Source: Microbacteriaceae bacterium (lineage in GTDB: Bacteria > Actinomycetota > Actinomycetes > Actinomycetales > Microbacteriaceae). From it: 64,000 nt of DNA. The notes under the pieces were generated by a model. That model was not told the origin of the DNA, did not search any database, and was given only the letters and a program-made list of their open reading frames with translations. Each line of letters begins with the position of its first letter. Positions within the stretch are counted from its first letter, which is position 1. This document shows, one piece after another, positions 51,625-60,560 of this stretch. The translations under genes were made by a program, and so were the position numbers. The stretch spans positions 248,001-312,000 of the forward strand of contig SCRE01000006.1 in NCBI GenBank assembly GCA_004297935.1, given 5' to 3'.

Positions 51625-52431
51625 ATGTCAGGCAAGCCAGCACAGCCGCCGGATGCGGACGGCCAGGGCCCGCGGCGCGACGATCGCTCGGTCGCCGCGC
51701 GGCTGTTCGCGGTCATCGACGCGTTCAGCGCACCGGCACCGGCAGCAGCCTTGACGCTCACGGCGATCGCGCAGCGCGCCGGCCTGCCGTTGTCGACCGC
51801 GCACCGGCTCGTTGCGGAATGGGTGGCCTGGGGCGGTCTGGCCCGCCAAGAGGACGGCCGGTATAGCCTGGGCATGCGACTCTGGGAAGTCGGCGTGCAG
51901 ACGCCGACCGCGCGCAATCTGCGCACCATCGCGTTGCCCTACCTCGAGGACCTGTACGAGGCCACGCACGAGCATGTGCAGCTGGCGATCCTCGATGGTC
52001 ACGATGCCCTGTATGTCGAGAAGCTCTCGGGGCATCGGGCCGTGCACATCATCTCGCGGGTGGGGGGTCGGCTGCCGCTGCATGCGACCGGGGTCGGGAT
52101 GGTCTTGCTCGCGTTCGCACCGCCGGAGGTCGTTCAGTCGTATCTCGATACGCCGCTGCAACGGTTCCTGCCCGGCACCGTCGCCACTCCTGATGAGCTG
52201 CGTCGGCGCATCGCAGGGGTGCGCACACAGGGCGTCGCGTTCATGGCGGAAGAGATGACCGCCGGCTCGAATTCGATCGCCGCGCCCATTCGGGATCGCA
52301 CCGGGCAGGTGGTGGCCGCGGTCTCCATCGTGACGCACGCGAAGCCGGTTCCGGATGCCGGTCACGAGCAGGCGGTACGCAGCGCGGCCCAGGGAGTCAG
52401 CAGGGCCTTAGGCTACCGCAGGGCCGGCTGA
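51625..52431 (+). CDS. IclR-family transcriptional regulator (probable pca/pob regulator)
   Basis: A 268-residue regulator. The N-terminal winged helix is RLFAVIDAFSAPAPAAALTLTAIAQRAGLPLSTAHRLVAEWV, followed by YSLGMRLWEVG, the usual linker. The C-terminal IclR ligand domain has VEKLSGHRAVHIISRVGGRLPLHATGVGMVLLAF and EEMTAGSNSIAAPIRDRTGQVVAAVSI. It is immediately upstream of pobA and the pca genes in the same direction. PcaR/PobR-type IclR proteins control these pathways in other bacteria, so the same role is inferred. A TACCGT hexamer 8 nt before the ATG may be its -10. Confidence 0.88.
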   Translation: MSGKPAQPPDADGQGPRRDDRSVAARLFAVIDAFSAPAPAAALTLTAIAQRAGLPLSTAHRLVAEWVAWGGLARQEDGRYSLGMRLWEVGVQTPTARNLRTIALPYLEDLYEATHEHVQLAILDGHDALYVEKLSGHRAVHIISRVGGRLPLHATGVGMVLLAFAPPEVVQSYLDTPLQRFLPGTVATPDELRRRIAGVRTQGVAFMAEEMTAGSNSIAAPIRDRTGQVVAAVSIVTHAKPVPDAGHEQAVRSAAQGVSRALGYRRAG

Positions 52432-52452
52432 CTCCGGGCTCCTACCAGGGTC

Positions 52453-52623
52453 TTTTCACAGTCATCGAATTGCATCATCCCGTTGGTCGAGTAGCCCGCG
52501 AGCGCAGCGAGCAGGCGTATCGAGACCCCGCAATGAGATCTCGATACGGGTCTCGATACGAGTCTCGATACGCTCGTACCTCGCTACTCGACCACCAAGT
52601 TTGAACATTGCCGACTGTGAAAA
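52453..52623. repeat. Dispersed inverted-repeat element (copy 2) nested inside an 11-bp inverted repeat
   Basis: The element proper (about 52483-52597) has outer ends TTGGTCGAGTAGC and GCTACTCGACCACCAA, and inside it three tandem TCTCGATACG units. It is flanked by TTTTCACAGTC (52453-52463) and GACTGTGAAAA (52613-52623), an exact 11-bp inverted repeat. The IclR-pobA gap is 354 bp and holds this structure plus about 160 bp with no recognised element before the pobA ribosome-binding site. Confidence 0.8.
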
Positions 52624-52785
52624 AGCCCTGGATTCCTCCCTCTCGACTTCCACTGGGTGGAAGCAGAAGCCCACGGTGCTGCATGAGCAGGCATGCTCGA
52701 GACACACCCTGTCAGCGCTGATAGACGGCGCCGCCAGAGACTGTTGCGATGAACACTGTTGCCCAGAACTGTTGCAAGGAGCGGA

Positions 52786-53967
52786 ATGTCTCGCGAAACC
52801 ACACGTGTCGCCATCATCGGGGCGGGCCCTGCCGGGCTGCTGCTGGGGTGGGCGCTGCGCCGATCCGGCATTGACGCGATCATCGTCGAGACCCGTTCCA
52901 TCGAGTACATCCACGGCCGGGTGCGTGCCGGAGTTCTGGAGCAGGGCTCCGTCGAGACGCTCACCCGGCTCGGCGTGGGCGATCGCATCGCCACGGACGG
53001 CCTCGTGCACGACGGCATCTATCTGCAATTCGCGGGCGAACGGCATCACGTCGACTTCAACGCACTCATCGGACGCACTGTCACGGTGTACGGCCAGCAA
53101 GCGGTGGTGCGCGATCTCATCGAGGCGCATCAGGCAGACGGCTCCACCGTCTACTTCGAAGCGTCGGATGTGGCGGTGCACGACATCGAGACAGCGCAGC
53201 CACGCGTCACGTTCCAGTACGGCGACGAGGCGCACGAGTTCCAGGCCGACTTCATCATCGGAGCAGACGGCTCGCACGGCATCTGCCGCCCGGCGATCCC
53301 GGCCGGAACCATCACCTCCTATCAGCGCGATTACCCATATGCCTGGTTGGGCATACTCGCTGATGTGGTGCCGTCGACCGACGAGCTCATCTACTGCTTG
53401 CATGAAGACGGCTTCGCAATGCACTCGATGCGTTCGCGGCAGGTATCGCGTCTATATCTGCAGGTCGAGCCGACCGAGCGGATCGAAGACTGGTCGAACG
53501 CACGCATCTGGGACACGCTGCACACACGGCTCGGCGTGCCGGGCTGGACGCTGCAGGAAGGCCCGGTCACGGAGAAGTCGATCACGCCGATGCGCAGCTT
53601 CGTGGCATCGACGCTCAATCACGGCAGTCTGTTCCTGGCAGGCGACGCCGGACACATCGTGCCGCCGACCGGCGCAAAGGGGCTGAACTCGGCGATCTCC
53701 GATGTCACAATGCTCAGCGATGCGCTGATCTCGCACTACGCCGGAGACGACACCGCCCTGACCGGTTACAGCGACGCGGCGCTCGCACGGCAGTGGCGCA
53801 TCCAGCAGTTCTCACGCTGGATGACCCGGATGCTGCACCGCCACCACGGCGAGACCAATGAGCTGCAATTCGACTACCGCAGCCAGCTCGGCCAGCTGGA
53901 CTACACGACGCACTCGCTGCACGCCATGCGATCACTGGCCGAGCAGTACACCGGGCTGCCACTGTGA
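52786..53967 (+). CDS. pobA: 4-hydroxybenzoate 3-monooxygenase
   Basis: A 393-residue FAD enzyme, the family's usual length, that converts 4-hydroxybenzoate to protocatechuate with NAD(P)H and oxygen. VAIIGAGPAGLLLGWALRRSGIDAIIVE is the FAD motif, RVRAGVLEQGSVETL and GIYLQFAGERHHVDF are PobA-specific substrate-side segments, and IIGADGSHGICRPAIP carries the DG motif. LAGDAGHIVPPTGAKGLNSAISDV is the GD motif. AAGGAGCGG precedes the ATG. It supplies the pca genes that follow. Confidence 0.95.
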   Translation: MSRETTRVAIIGAGPAGLLLGWALRRSGIDAIIVETRSIEYIHGRVRAGVLEQGSVETLTRLGVGDRIATDGLVHDGIYLQFAGERHHVDFNALIGRTVTVYGQQAVVRDLIEAHQADGSTVYFEASDVAVHDIETAQPRVTFQYGDEAHEFQADFIIGADGSHGICRPAIPAGTITSYQRDYPYAWLGILADVVPSTDELIYCLHEDGFAMHSMRSRQVSRLYLQVEPTERIEDWSNARIWDTLHTRLGVPGWTLQEGPVTEKSITPMRSFVASTLNHGSLFLAGDAGHIVPPTGAKGLNSAISDVTMLSDALISHYAGDDTALTGYSDAALARQWRIQQFSRWMTRMLHRHHGETNELQFDYRSQLGQLDYTTHSLHAMRSLAEQYTGLPL

Positions 53968-53990
53968 TGACAAGTGCTGTGATCACAACC

Positions 53991-54143
53991 GGTGGTCGAG
54001 TAGCGCGGTGGAGCTCACGGGATCGCGCAGCGATCCGCGACCCTTGTCGCCGGCGAGCCTGCGAACGAGGTTCACGCTCCACTGCGTATCGAGACCTCGT
54101 GACGGGGGTCTCGATATGCTCGTTCCTCGCTACTCGACCACCA
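53991..54143. repeat. Dispersed inverted-repeat element (copy 3), pobA-pcaH gap
   Basis: The ends GGTGGTCGAGTAGC and GCTACTCGACCACC are exact complements. The inside carries GTATCGAGACC / GGTCTCGATA and a second palindromic core, TCGCGCAGCGATCCGCGA, shared with copy 5 (58610). It occupies most of the 238-bp gap. Confidence 0.85.
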
Positions 54144-54205
54144 TCTTTTCCGCGCTGCTCGACCAACGACACTAATGTGCAGCCGACGACGATGAGGGAG
54201 GACGC

Positions 54206-54976
54206 ATGACGATGGATTCCCAACAACGGATCAGCGCTGAGATTCGCGCGATCGAGGACGAGGCGCGGCGCGCCGTCGAGGCGGGCGGCACCCCGGAGCT
54301 GCATCCGCGACGCGATTACGCGCCGTATCGCAGCTCGGTGAAGCGGCATCCGACGCACGAGTTGGTGCGCGTCGATCCGGAGGAGGTCGAACGCTTCTCG
54401 CCCGCCTTCGGGCACACCGACGTCAACCCGTTGGAGAGCGATCTGACGATCCAGCACGCCGGGGAGCCTCTCGGCGAACGCATCACGGTGTCCGGGCGCG
54501 TACTCGATGGCGACGGTCGACCGGTGCGCAGCCAGCTGATCGAGATCTGGCAGGCGAACTCCGGCGGGAGATATGTACACAAGCGGGACCAGCATCCGGC
54601 GCCGCTGGATCCGAACTTCACCGGAGTAGGCCGGGCGATCACGAGCGAGAACGGCGAGTACCGGTTCACGACGATCAAGCCCGGACCGTATCCGTGGAAG
54701 AACCATACGAACGCGTGGCGGCCGGCGCACATCCACTTCTCACTGTTCGGCTCGGCATTCACGCAACGGCTGGTCACGCAGATGTATTTTCCGGGGGATC
54801 CGCTGTTCGCCCTCGATCCGATCTACCAATCGATCACGGACCCGGCCGCGCGGGAACGGCTGATCGGCCACTATGACCATGACCTGAGCGTGCCCGAGTT
54901 CTCGCTCGCCTACGTGTGGGACATCGTGTTGACCGGGCCGCGCTCGACCTGGATGGAGGAGGACGACCATGCCTGA
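54206..54976 (+). CDS. pcaH: Protocatechuate 3,4-dioxygenase beta subunit
   Basis: A 256-residue subunit that carries the non-haem ferric iron for intradiol cleavage of protocatechuate to 3-carboxy-cis,cis-muconate. The four ligands are visible: Tyr in NSGGRYVH, Tyr in PGPYPWKNH, and two His in RPAHIHFS. QIIEIWQA-type sequence (LIEIWQANSGG) is the intradiol signature. GGGAGGA precedes the ATG. It overlaps pcaG by 8 nt, which fits the equimolar alpha/beta complex. Confidence 0.95.
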   Translation: MTMDSQQRISAEIRAIEDEARRAVEAGGTPELHPRRDYAPYRSSVKRHPTHELVRVDPEEVERFSPAFGHTDVNPLESDLTIQHAGEPLGERITVSGRVLDGDGRPVRSQLIEIWQANSGGRYVHKRDQHPAPLDPNFTGVGRAITSENGEYRFTTIKPGPYPWKNHTNAWRPAHIHFSLFGSAFTQRLVTQMYFPGDPLFALDPIYQSITDPAARERLIGHYDHDLSVPEFSLAYVWDIVLTGPRSTWMEEDDHA

Positions 54977-55595
54977 CACCGCCGCGCCACAGCAGCCCGA
55001 CGCCCCACAACAGCCCGCCGCGCCACAGCAGCCCGACGCTCCACAGCAGCCCGTGCAGACCCCATCGCAGACGGTCGGACCGTTCTACGGCTACGCGCTG
55101 CGCTACGAGGGTGGGCCGAATCTTGTCCCCGGGCACCACCCGGAGGCGATCCGCCTGCACGGCACCGTGTACGACGGCGAGGGCACGCCCGTGCCGGACG
55201 CGCTCGTCGAGATCTGGCAGGCGGATGCCGCGGGCCGCATCCCGCACGAGCAGGGCAGCCTCGAACGCGACGGCTACACCTTCACCGGGTTCGGCAGAGC
55301 CGTCGTCAACCTGGCCGGCCACTTCATGTTCACCACCGTCAAGCCGGGAGCGGTCGGCTCCGGGGCACCCTACGTTCTCCTGACGGTGTTCGCCCGCGGG
55401 CTCATGCACCACCTCTTCACGCGGGCGTACTTTCCCGAGGATGCCGTCGCACAGGAGACGGATGCCGTGCTCGCCGCCGTGCCGGCCGAACGCCGGGCCA
55501 CCCTCGTCGCGGTCGCGGACGGCCAGCGTTCGTATCGGTTCGACATCCGGCTGCAGGGCGAGGGCGAGACCGTTTTCCTGGATTTCGATGCCTGA
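54969..55595 (+). CDS. pcaG: Protocatechuate 3,4-dioxygenase alpha subunit
   Basis: A 208-residue structural subunit with the intradiol fold but without the iron ligands. TPSQTVGPFYGYAL is the classic alpha-subunit opening, followed by LVEIWQADAAGRIP and FGRAVVNLAGHFMFTTVKPG, ending RFDIRLQGEGETVFLDF. Before the fold come four 18-bp repeats (54984-55055) encoding APQQPD/A units, an odd Pro/Gln N-terminal extension not seen in the family. It starts inside the end of pcaH. Confidence 0.94.
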   Translation: MPDTAAPQQPDAPQQPAAPQQPDAPQQPVQTPSQTVGPFYGYALRYEGGPNLVPGHHPEAIRLHGTVYDGEGTPVPDALVEIWQADAAGRIPHEQGSLERDGYTFTGFGRAVVNLAGHFMFTTVKPGAVGSGAPYVLLTVFARGLMHHLFTRAYFPEDAVAQETDAVLAAVPAERRATLVAVADGQRSYRFDIRLQGEGETVFLDFDA

Positions 55596-55634
55596 GCGCG
55601 TGGCAGCGAGATCAGTGTGTGGAAGCGTGCATTC

Positions 55635-55820
55635 TTGGTGGTCGAGTAGCGTGCGAGGAACGAGCATGCCTATCGAGACCGCTGTAGACCGCTTGCGAGG
55701 TCCCGATACGGTCGCTGGCGCTCGCTACCCTTCGCGACGGCCGCGGGCGGCCTCCTCAGGGCACCGCTCGACCAACGAAATTGGGTGGGAGCGCTCTCGT
55801 TCGCTGAGCTTGTCGAAGGG
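55635..55820. repeat. Degenerate dispersed inverted-repeat element (copy 4), pcaG-pcaB gap
   Basis: The left end TTGGTGGTCGAGTAGC is intact. The inner TATCGAGACC / GATACGG arms are partly decayed, and the right end is CGCTCGACCAACG at about 55766-55778. A second dispersed motif, GTTCGCTGAGCTTGTCGAAG (55799-55818), lies before the pcaB start. It fills the 239-bp gap. Confidence 0.75.
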
Positions 55821-55834
55821 TCGGGCGGGTTTCG

Positions 55835-57364
55835 ATGCCTGAGAATTCACAGCCCGAGCTCGGCTGCAGCGTTGGCCTGCTCGACCCGCTGAGCCAGGGC
55901 ACGAGTGCCGCCCGCCTGACGGACGACGCCGCGTGGTTGCAGGCTCTCGTCGACGCGGAGCTCGGGCTGACGCGAGCGCTCATCCGTGCCGGGCTCGTGC
56001 CGTCGTGGATGAGCGCGGTCGCCGATGAAATCGCCGACGCCCGCAGCCTGGACCTTGCGGCAATCGCCGCGGCGGGTCGCGCCGGCGGTAATCCCGTCAT
56101 TCCGCTGGTGAAGGCGCTCGGGAGAGCGGCGGAGCAGCGGCGAGCCGACGCATCCGATCACATCCACGTCGGGGTCACCAGTCAGGACATCCTCGACACG
56201 GCCGCCATGCTCGTCGCCCGCCGGGTGACTGGGGTGGTGTCGGATGCGTTGGCAAACCTCGCCGAAACTCTCGCGGCACTGGCCACGCGGCATCGTTCGA
56301 CACCGTTGGCCGGTCGCACGCTCGGCCAACAGGCGTCACCGACGAGCTTCGGGCTCGTGGCCGCCGGCTGGTTGGATGCCGTGCTCACCGCCCGCGAACG
56401 GGTGGATGCCGTGCGCAGCGCGCTTCCCGTGCAGCTTGGTGGCGCGGTCGGGAATCTCGCGGTGCTCGCCGAGATCGCGGCGGCGCGGCTGCCCGGTTCG
56501 GATCTATATGAAACCGTCGACACCGTCATTGCCGGTTACGCAGTTGAACTCGGGCTGCGGGCCCCGGGCATCGCGTGGCACACGAATCGGCTGCCCGTCA
56601 CGGAACTCGCAGATGCGCTCGCCGCGGCGGTCGGCGCTGTCGGTGCATTCGCGCTCGAGGTCACCGTGCTGGCCCGCACCGAGATCGGTGAGCTCTCTGA
56701 ACACCTCGGCGATGGCGAAGGCGGGTCGTCCGCCATGCCGCACAAGCGCAATCCGGTGACGGCGTTCTTGGTCGTGTCTGCGGCACGTCGTGTGCCCGGG
56801 CTGTTGGCCACACTGCACAGCAGTCTGCTCGCCGAAGACCAGCGACCCAGTGGCGCCTGGCACGCCGAGTGGCCGACGCTGCGCGACCTGGAGAGCCTCA
56901 CGATCGCCGCGACGGAGGGTGCAGCCGCGCTGGCCGCACGCCTCGACGTCGACGTCGAACGAATGCGCGCCAATCTCGAGCTCACCGACGGTCTGATCTC
57001 CAGTGAACGGGTCAGCACGATCCTCGGCGAAGCGCTCGGCAAACAGGCCGCCTTCGAACTCGTCCAGGCCGCGGCGCGCGAGGCTGCGGCGACCCACCGG
57101 CCACTACGGGTCGTTCTGTCCGGCCGGCTGGTCGCCGACGGGCACCCGGAGAGCCTGCGCGCGGCGGTGTGGAACGCATTCGACCCGAATGCCGCGCTCG
57201 GCCACTCCGAGCGGATGATCGATGGCGTCGTCGCGCGCTGGCGGGCCGCTGTGAGCCAGAACCGGGCCGAGCCGGACCGCGCGACACAGAATCGCGTCGA
57301 GCGAGACAGCGCCGAGCGGGACCGTGCTGGCAGCGTCGAGAACAAAGGGACGGAGATCCAATGA
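55835..57364 (+). CDS. pcaB: 3-carboxy-cis,cis-muconate cycloisomerase
   Basis: A 509-residue member of the fumarase/aspartase superfamily. It lactonises 3-carboxymuconate to 4-carboxymuconolactone. The superfamily signature GGSSAMPHKRNPV is present, with HVGVTSQDILDTAAM and LGQQASPTSFGLVAAGWL as other active-site segments. The last ~35 residues are a charged Arg/Glu/Asn tail with repeated (N/E)RxERD-like motifs, longer than usual. The ATG follows the repeat region (GGGCGGG is nearby). The stop overlaps the pcaL ATG by 4 nt. Confidence 0.93.
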   Translation: MPENSQPELGCSVGLLDPLSQGTSAARLTDDAAWLQALVDAELGLTRALIRAGLVPSWMSAVADEIADARSLDLAAIAAAGRAGGNPVIPLVKALGRAAEQRRADASDHIHVGVTSQDILDTAAMLVARRVTGVVSDALANLAETLAALATRHRSTPLAGRTLGQQASPTSFGLVAAGWLDAVLTARERVDAVRSALPVQLGGAVGNLAVLAEIAAARLPGSDLYETVDTVIAGYAVELGLRAPGIAWHTNRLPVTELADALAAAVGAVGAFALEVTVLARTEIGELSEHLGDGEGGSSAMPHKRNPVTAFLVVSAARRVPGLLATLHSSLLAEDQRPSGAWHAEWPTLRDLESLTIAATEGAAALAARLDVDVERMRANLELTDGLISSERVSTILGEALGKQAAFELVQAAAREAAATHRPLRVVLSGRLVADGHPESLRAAVWNAFDPNAALGHSERMIDGVVARWRAAVSQNRAEPDRATQNRVERDSAERDRAGSVENKGTEIQ

Positions 57365-58596
57365 GCATCCCAACCCTTCGCTGTTCCGTGGCGCCGGTGC
57401 GCAGTGGTGCGCCTGACGCCGAGCTTCTGGTACTCGGGCCGTCGCTCGGCACGACCAGCGAACTCTGGTCCGCTGTGCTCGACGTGCTGTCCGAGCGCTA
57501 TCGAGTGCTGCGTTACGACCTGCCGGGCCACGGTTTCAGCCCTGCGGCGACACAGTCGTTCAGCGTGGCCGACCTGGCGGATGCCGTGGTCGACCTCGTC
57601 GACGAGGTCGGCGGCGGCGCGTTCCACTATGCCGGCGTATCGCTCGGCGGTGCGGTCGGGCTGCAACTCGGGTTGCGCCATCCGTCACGGTTGTCGAGCC
57701 TCACCGCCATCTGCACCGGCGCGAAAATCGGCGAGACGGAGGGCTGGACCGCCCGAGCGGCGCAGGTGCGTGCGAGCGGTACGGCATCCGTCGTCGCGGG
57801 CAGCGCCCGGCGCTGGTTCGCGCCCGGTTTTCTCGAACGCGACCCGGATGCCGGTGGCGCGGCACTGAACGCCCTCCTGCAGATCGACGACGAATCGTAC
57901 GCGCTGTGCTGCGAGGCGCTCGGCGCTCACGACGTGACCGCTCGACTCGGTGAAATCGAGGTGCGAACGCTGGCCGTCGCGGGGGAGGCGGATCAGGCGG
58001 CGCCGCCGGCGAAACTGCGGGAACTGGCCGACGGCATCCCGGGGGCGCGTTACGCCGAGATCGCGGGAGCGGCCCACCTGCCGATGCTGGAGCGGCCGGC
58101 CGAACTGGTGCGGCTGGTGCTCGGGCACATCCACGGGGTGGCAGCGGATGCCGTGACGGATGCGTCGGCGGAGGCGAGCACTCGGGCCTCGCGTACGCAG
58201 ACCAATGATGAGACGTTCGCCGCCGGAGTCGCGGTGCGCCGTGCCGTGCTCGGCGACGCGCACGTCGATGCCTCGACGGCATCGATCACGCCGGAGACCG
58301 CTGACTTCCAAGACTTCATCACCCGCTATGCGTGGGGCGACGTGTGGACGAGGCCCGGCCTGGACCGGCGCACCCGCAGCTTCATCACAATTGCAGCGTT
58401 GGTCTCCAGCGGGCATGAGAACGAGGTCGCCATGCACATCCGTGCCGCGCTGACAAACGGGCTGACCCGCGCCGAGATCAGTGAGACGCTGCTGCACGTG
58501 GCGATCTACGCAGGCGTGCCTGCCGCCAACTCGGCGTTCGCGATCGCCCGTGAGGTGTTCGCGGCGCTTGATGCGGATGCTGAGGCAGACTCATGA
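57361..58596 (+). CDS. pcaL: Fused 3-oxoadipate enol-lactonase / 4-carboxymuconolactone decarboxylase
   Basis: A 411-residue bifunctional enzyme. Residues ~1-260 are an alpha/beta-hydrolase (PcaD): RYDLPGHGFSP, the nucleophile elbow AGVSLGGAVG (Ser94), and GAAHLPMLERP with the catalytic His. After an Ala/Thr linker (~265-290), residues ~290-405 are the carboxymuconolactone decarboxylase (PcaC): RRAVLGDAHVDAS, YAWGDVWTRPGLDRRTRSFITIAALVSSGHENEVAMHIRAALTNGLT. The fusion performs two consecutive steps giving 3-oxoadipate and is standard in actinobacteria. Confidence 0.94.
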   Translation: MSIPTLRCSVAPVRSGAPDAELLVLGPSLGTTSELWSAVLDVLSERYRVLRYDLPGHGFSPAATQSFSVADLADAVVDLVDEVGGGAFHYAGVSLGGAVGLQLGLRHPSRLSSLTAICTGAKIGETEGWTARAAQVRASGTASVVAGSARRWFAPGFLERDPDAGGAALNALLQIDDESYALCCEALGAHDVTARLGEIEVRTLAVAGEADQAAPPAKLRELADGIPGARYAEIAGAAHLPMLERPAELVRLVLGHIHGVAADAVTDASAEASTRASRTQTNDETFAAGVAVRRAVLGDAHVDASTASITPETADFQDFITRYAWGDVWTRPGLDRRTRSFITIAALVSSGHENEVAMHIRAALTNGLTRAEISETLLHVAIYAGVPAANSAFAIAREVFAALDADAEADS

Positions 58597-58609
58597 GCTC
58601 GCGTTTCGT

Positions 58610-58766
58610 CGGTCGAGTAGCGCGGTGGAGCTCAGAGGGTCGCGCAGCGATCCGCGACCCCGGCGCCGAGCGAGCCTGCGAGCGAAGGTCTCGCCCGCGG
58701 CCGTATCGAGACCTCGTAGGCCGGTGGGGGTCTCGATACGCTCGCTGGCGCTCGCTACTCGACCGG
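58610..58766. repeat. Dispersed inverted-repeat element (copy 5), pcaL-pcaF gap
   Basis: The ends CGGTCGAGTAGC and GCTACTCGACCGGCG pair. GTATCGAGACC / GGTCTCGATACG lies inside, with the palindromic core TCGCGCAGCGATCCGCGA in common with copy 3. It takes up most of the 231-bp gap. Confidence 0.85.
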
Positions 58767-58827
58767 CGGGTCGTGGCCTAGCTGTGATCTCCGCTCTCCG
58801 CGCAAACCGAACTGAGGACGCACAACC

Positions 58828-60051
58828 ATGAACAGCAATCTGCGAGACGTCGTCATCTGCGAACCTCTGCGCACCCCGATCGGACGCTTCGGCGGAGTGT
58901 TGAAGACAGTGCCGCCCGCCGACCTGGCGTCGACCGTGATCCGCGAAGTCGTCGCACGCACCGGAATCGATGGTGCCGTGGTCGACGACGTGATCTTCGG
59001 GCAGGGCTATCCGACGGCGGAGGCCGCGCCGATCGCGCGGGTCGCCGCGCTGGATGCCGGCCTGCCTGTGACCGTGGGTGGCCTGCAGTTGGATCGTCGC
59101 TGCGGCTCGGGTCTGCAGGCGATCCTCGACGCGGCGATGCAGGTGCAAACCGGCGTCAGCGACGTGGTGATCGCCGGCGGTGTGGACTCGATGAGTCAGG
59201 CGCCGCTCTACACCGTCGATGCGCGTTGGGGCATCTCGGGCACGGTTGGGGTGTTCCTGCGGGACGCGCTGGGCCGTGCCCGTGAGACCGCCGGCGGTCG
59301 CAACTATCCGGTGCCGGACGGCATGTTGGAGACGGCCGAGAACCTGCGCCGCGACTACTCGATCAGCCGCGAAGAACAGGATGCCCTCGCGTTGCGCTCG
59401 CAGCACCGCGCCGCGCGCGCGGTGACAGAGGGTCGCTTCGACGACGAGATCGTTCCGGTCACGGTGCCCGGTCGCAAGGGCGACACCGTCGTGGACAAGG
59501 ATGAGTCGCCGCGTCCGGACACCACGCTTGAGGGACTGGCTGCACTGCGTCCCGCCCTGTTGAAGAAGGATCCCGCAGCCACCGTCACCGCGGGCAATGC
59601 GAGTTCGCAGAATGACGCCGCGGCGGCGTGCCTGGTGACCAGTGCGGAACGTGCCGCCGCGCTCGGTCTGACCCCGCTGGTGCGACTGGTCTCGTGGGCG
59701 CGCGGGGGCGTTGAGCCCTCGCAGATGGGCCTGGGCCCTGTCGTCGCCGTGCCGAAGGCGTTGGCACGGGCCCGCTTGTCGCTGGCAGACATGGACTTGA
59801 TCGAACTGAACGAGGCCTTCGCCGTGCAGGTGCTCGCCGTCACCCGCCAGTGGGCCTTCGTCGACGAGGACTGGGAGCGCACCAACGTGAACGGGTCCGG
59901 GATCTCGCTCGGGCATCCGGTCGGCGCCACCGGGGCGCGCATGCTCGCCACTGGTGCCCGTCAACTGCACCGTGATGGCGGGCGCTACCTGCTGGAGACC
60001 ATGTGCATCGCCGGCGGTCAGGGGCTGGCGGCGATCTTCGAGCGGGTATGA
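58828..60051 (+). CDS. pcaF: Thiolase, probable 3-oxoadipyl-CoA thiolase
   Basis: A 407-residue thiolase. Catalytic residues are Cys92 in LDRRCGSGLQ, His in GHPVGATGARM and Cys in MCIAGGQGLAA; NEAFAVQVLAV is the second signature. In this cluster it would cleave 3-oxoadipyl-CoA to succinyl-CoA and acetyl-CoA. The sequence alone does not exclude a general acetyl-CoA acetyltransferase. The CoA-transferase partner genes (pcaIJ) are not seen in the window. It is separated from pcaL by a dispersed repeat, so it may have its own promoter. Confidence 0.85.
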   Translation: MNSNLRDVVICEPLRTPIGRFGGVLKTVPPADLASTVIREVVARTGIDGAVVDDVIFGQGYPTAEAAPIARVAALDAGLPVTVGGLQLDRRCGSGLQAILDAAMQVQTGVSDVVIAGGVDSMSQAPLYTVDARWGISGTVGVFLRDALGRARETAGGRNYPVPDGMLETAENLRRDYSISREEQDALALRSQHRAARAVTEGRFDDEIVPVTVPGRKGDTVVDKDESPRPDTTLEGLAALRPALLKKDPAATVTAGNASSQNDAAAACLVTSAERAAALGLTPLVRLVSWARGGVEPSQMGLGPVVAVPKALARARLSLADMDLIELNEAFAVQVLAVTRQWAFVDEDWERTNVNGSGISLGHPVGATGARMLATGARQLHRDGGRYLLETMCIAGGQGLAAIFERV

Positions 60052-60235
60052 GGAACGCGCCGTGGACGGGCTCGACGGCACGATTGCCGCTGAGTTGGCG
60101 AAGTCGAGCACGAACCGTCATCTCCAGATGTGTCCACTCGACCATGCCCGCGGCGCGCGCGGAGGCCAGACTGCCATGAGCCGCGGGCCGGCCCGAGCAG
60201 CGGATACAGCTTCGCTTGCGCCTTCGGGTCGACCC

Positions 60236-60527
60236 CCGCGTGCAGTGGCGATCGCGTGACGACCATCGCCTTCGCTTGTCCGCCCATCCGGCCGGCCACA
60301 TGCGTGGCGAAGCGCTCGACGATCTTCTGCTCGACCAACGACTCGTGGATCTTCTCGAGCCTCTGCCACTCGTGCTGCTGGGTCGCCTCAAGGAAAGCAA
60401 GTAACTGCGCGGCGTCGATCGCCAGCTCGCGGTCGTAGTCCGCAGGGAAACCCTTGGTCCACCCGGCACCCAGCATGTCGGCTTCGATCGCCGCCTCGAA
60501 CGCGACCTCTTGGTGAATCGCCATCAC
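60236..60527 (-). pseudogene. hsdR: Type I restriction enzyme HsdR remnant, internally deleted
   Basis: MAIHQEVAFEAAIEADMLGA and GWTKGFPADYDRELAID to about residue 60 match the N-terminal region of HsdR. Residues 62-97 (LVEQKIVERFATHVAGRMGG, QAKAMVVTRSPLHA) match a segment far downstream in HsdR, in the helicase part (usually '...AMIVTRSRLHAVRYKQAID'). The nuclease motif and Walker A region between them are missing. After residue 97 the frame loses similarity and runs antisense into pcaF. It cannot encode a functional restriction subunit. Confidence 0.75.
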
Positions 60528-60560
60528 TTCTCCCTGTCGCTTTCGGTGCTGTGAAACGGC

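Noticed and set aside
52483-58766. Dispersed inverted repeats as a CRISPR array or insertion sequence
   Set aside because: Copies are separated by whole genes, differ in length, lack regular spacers, and contain no transposase gene or target duplications.
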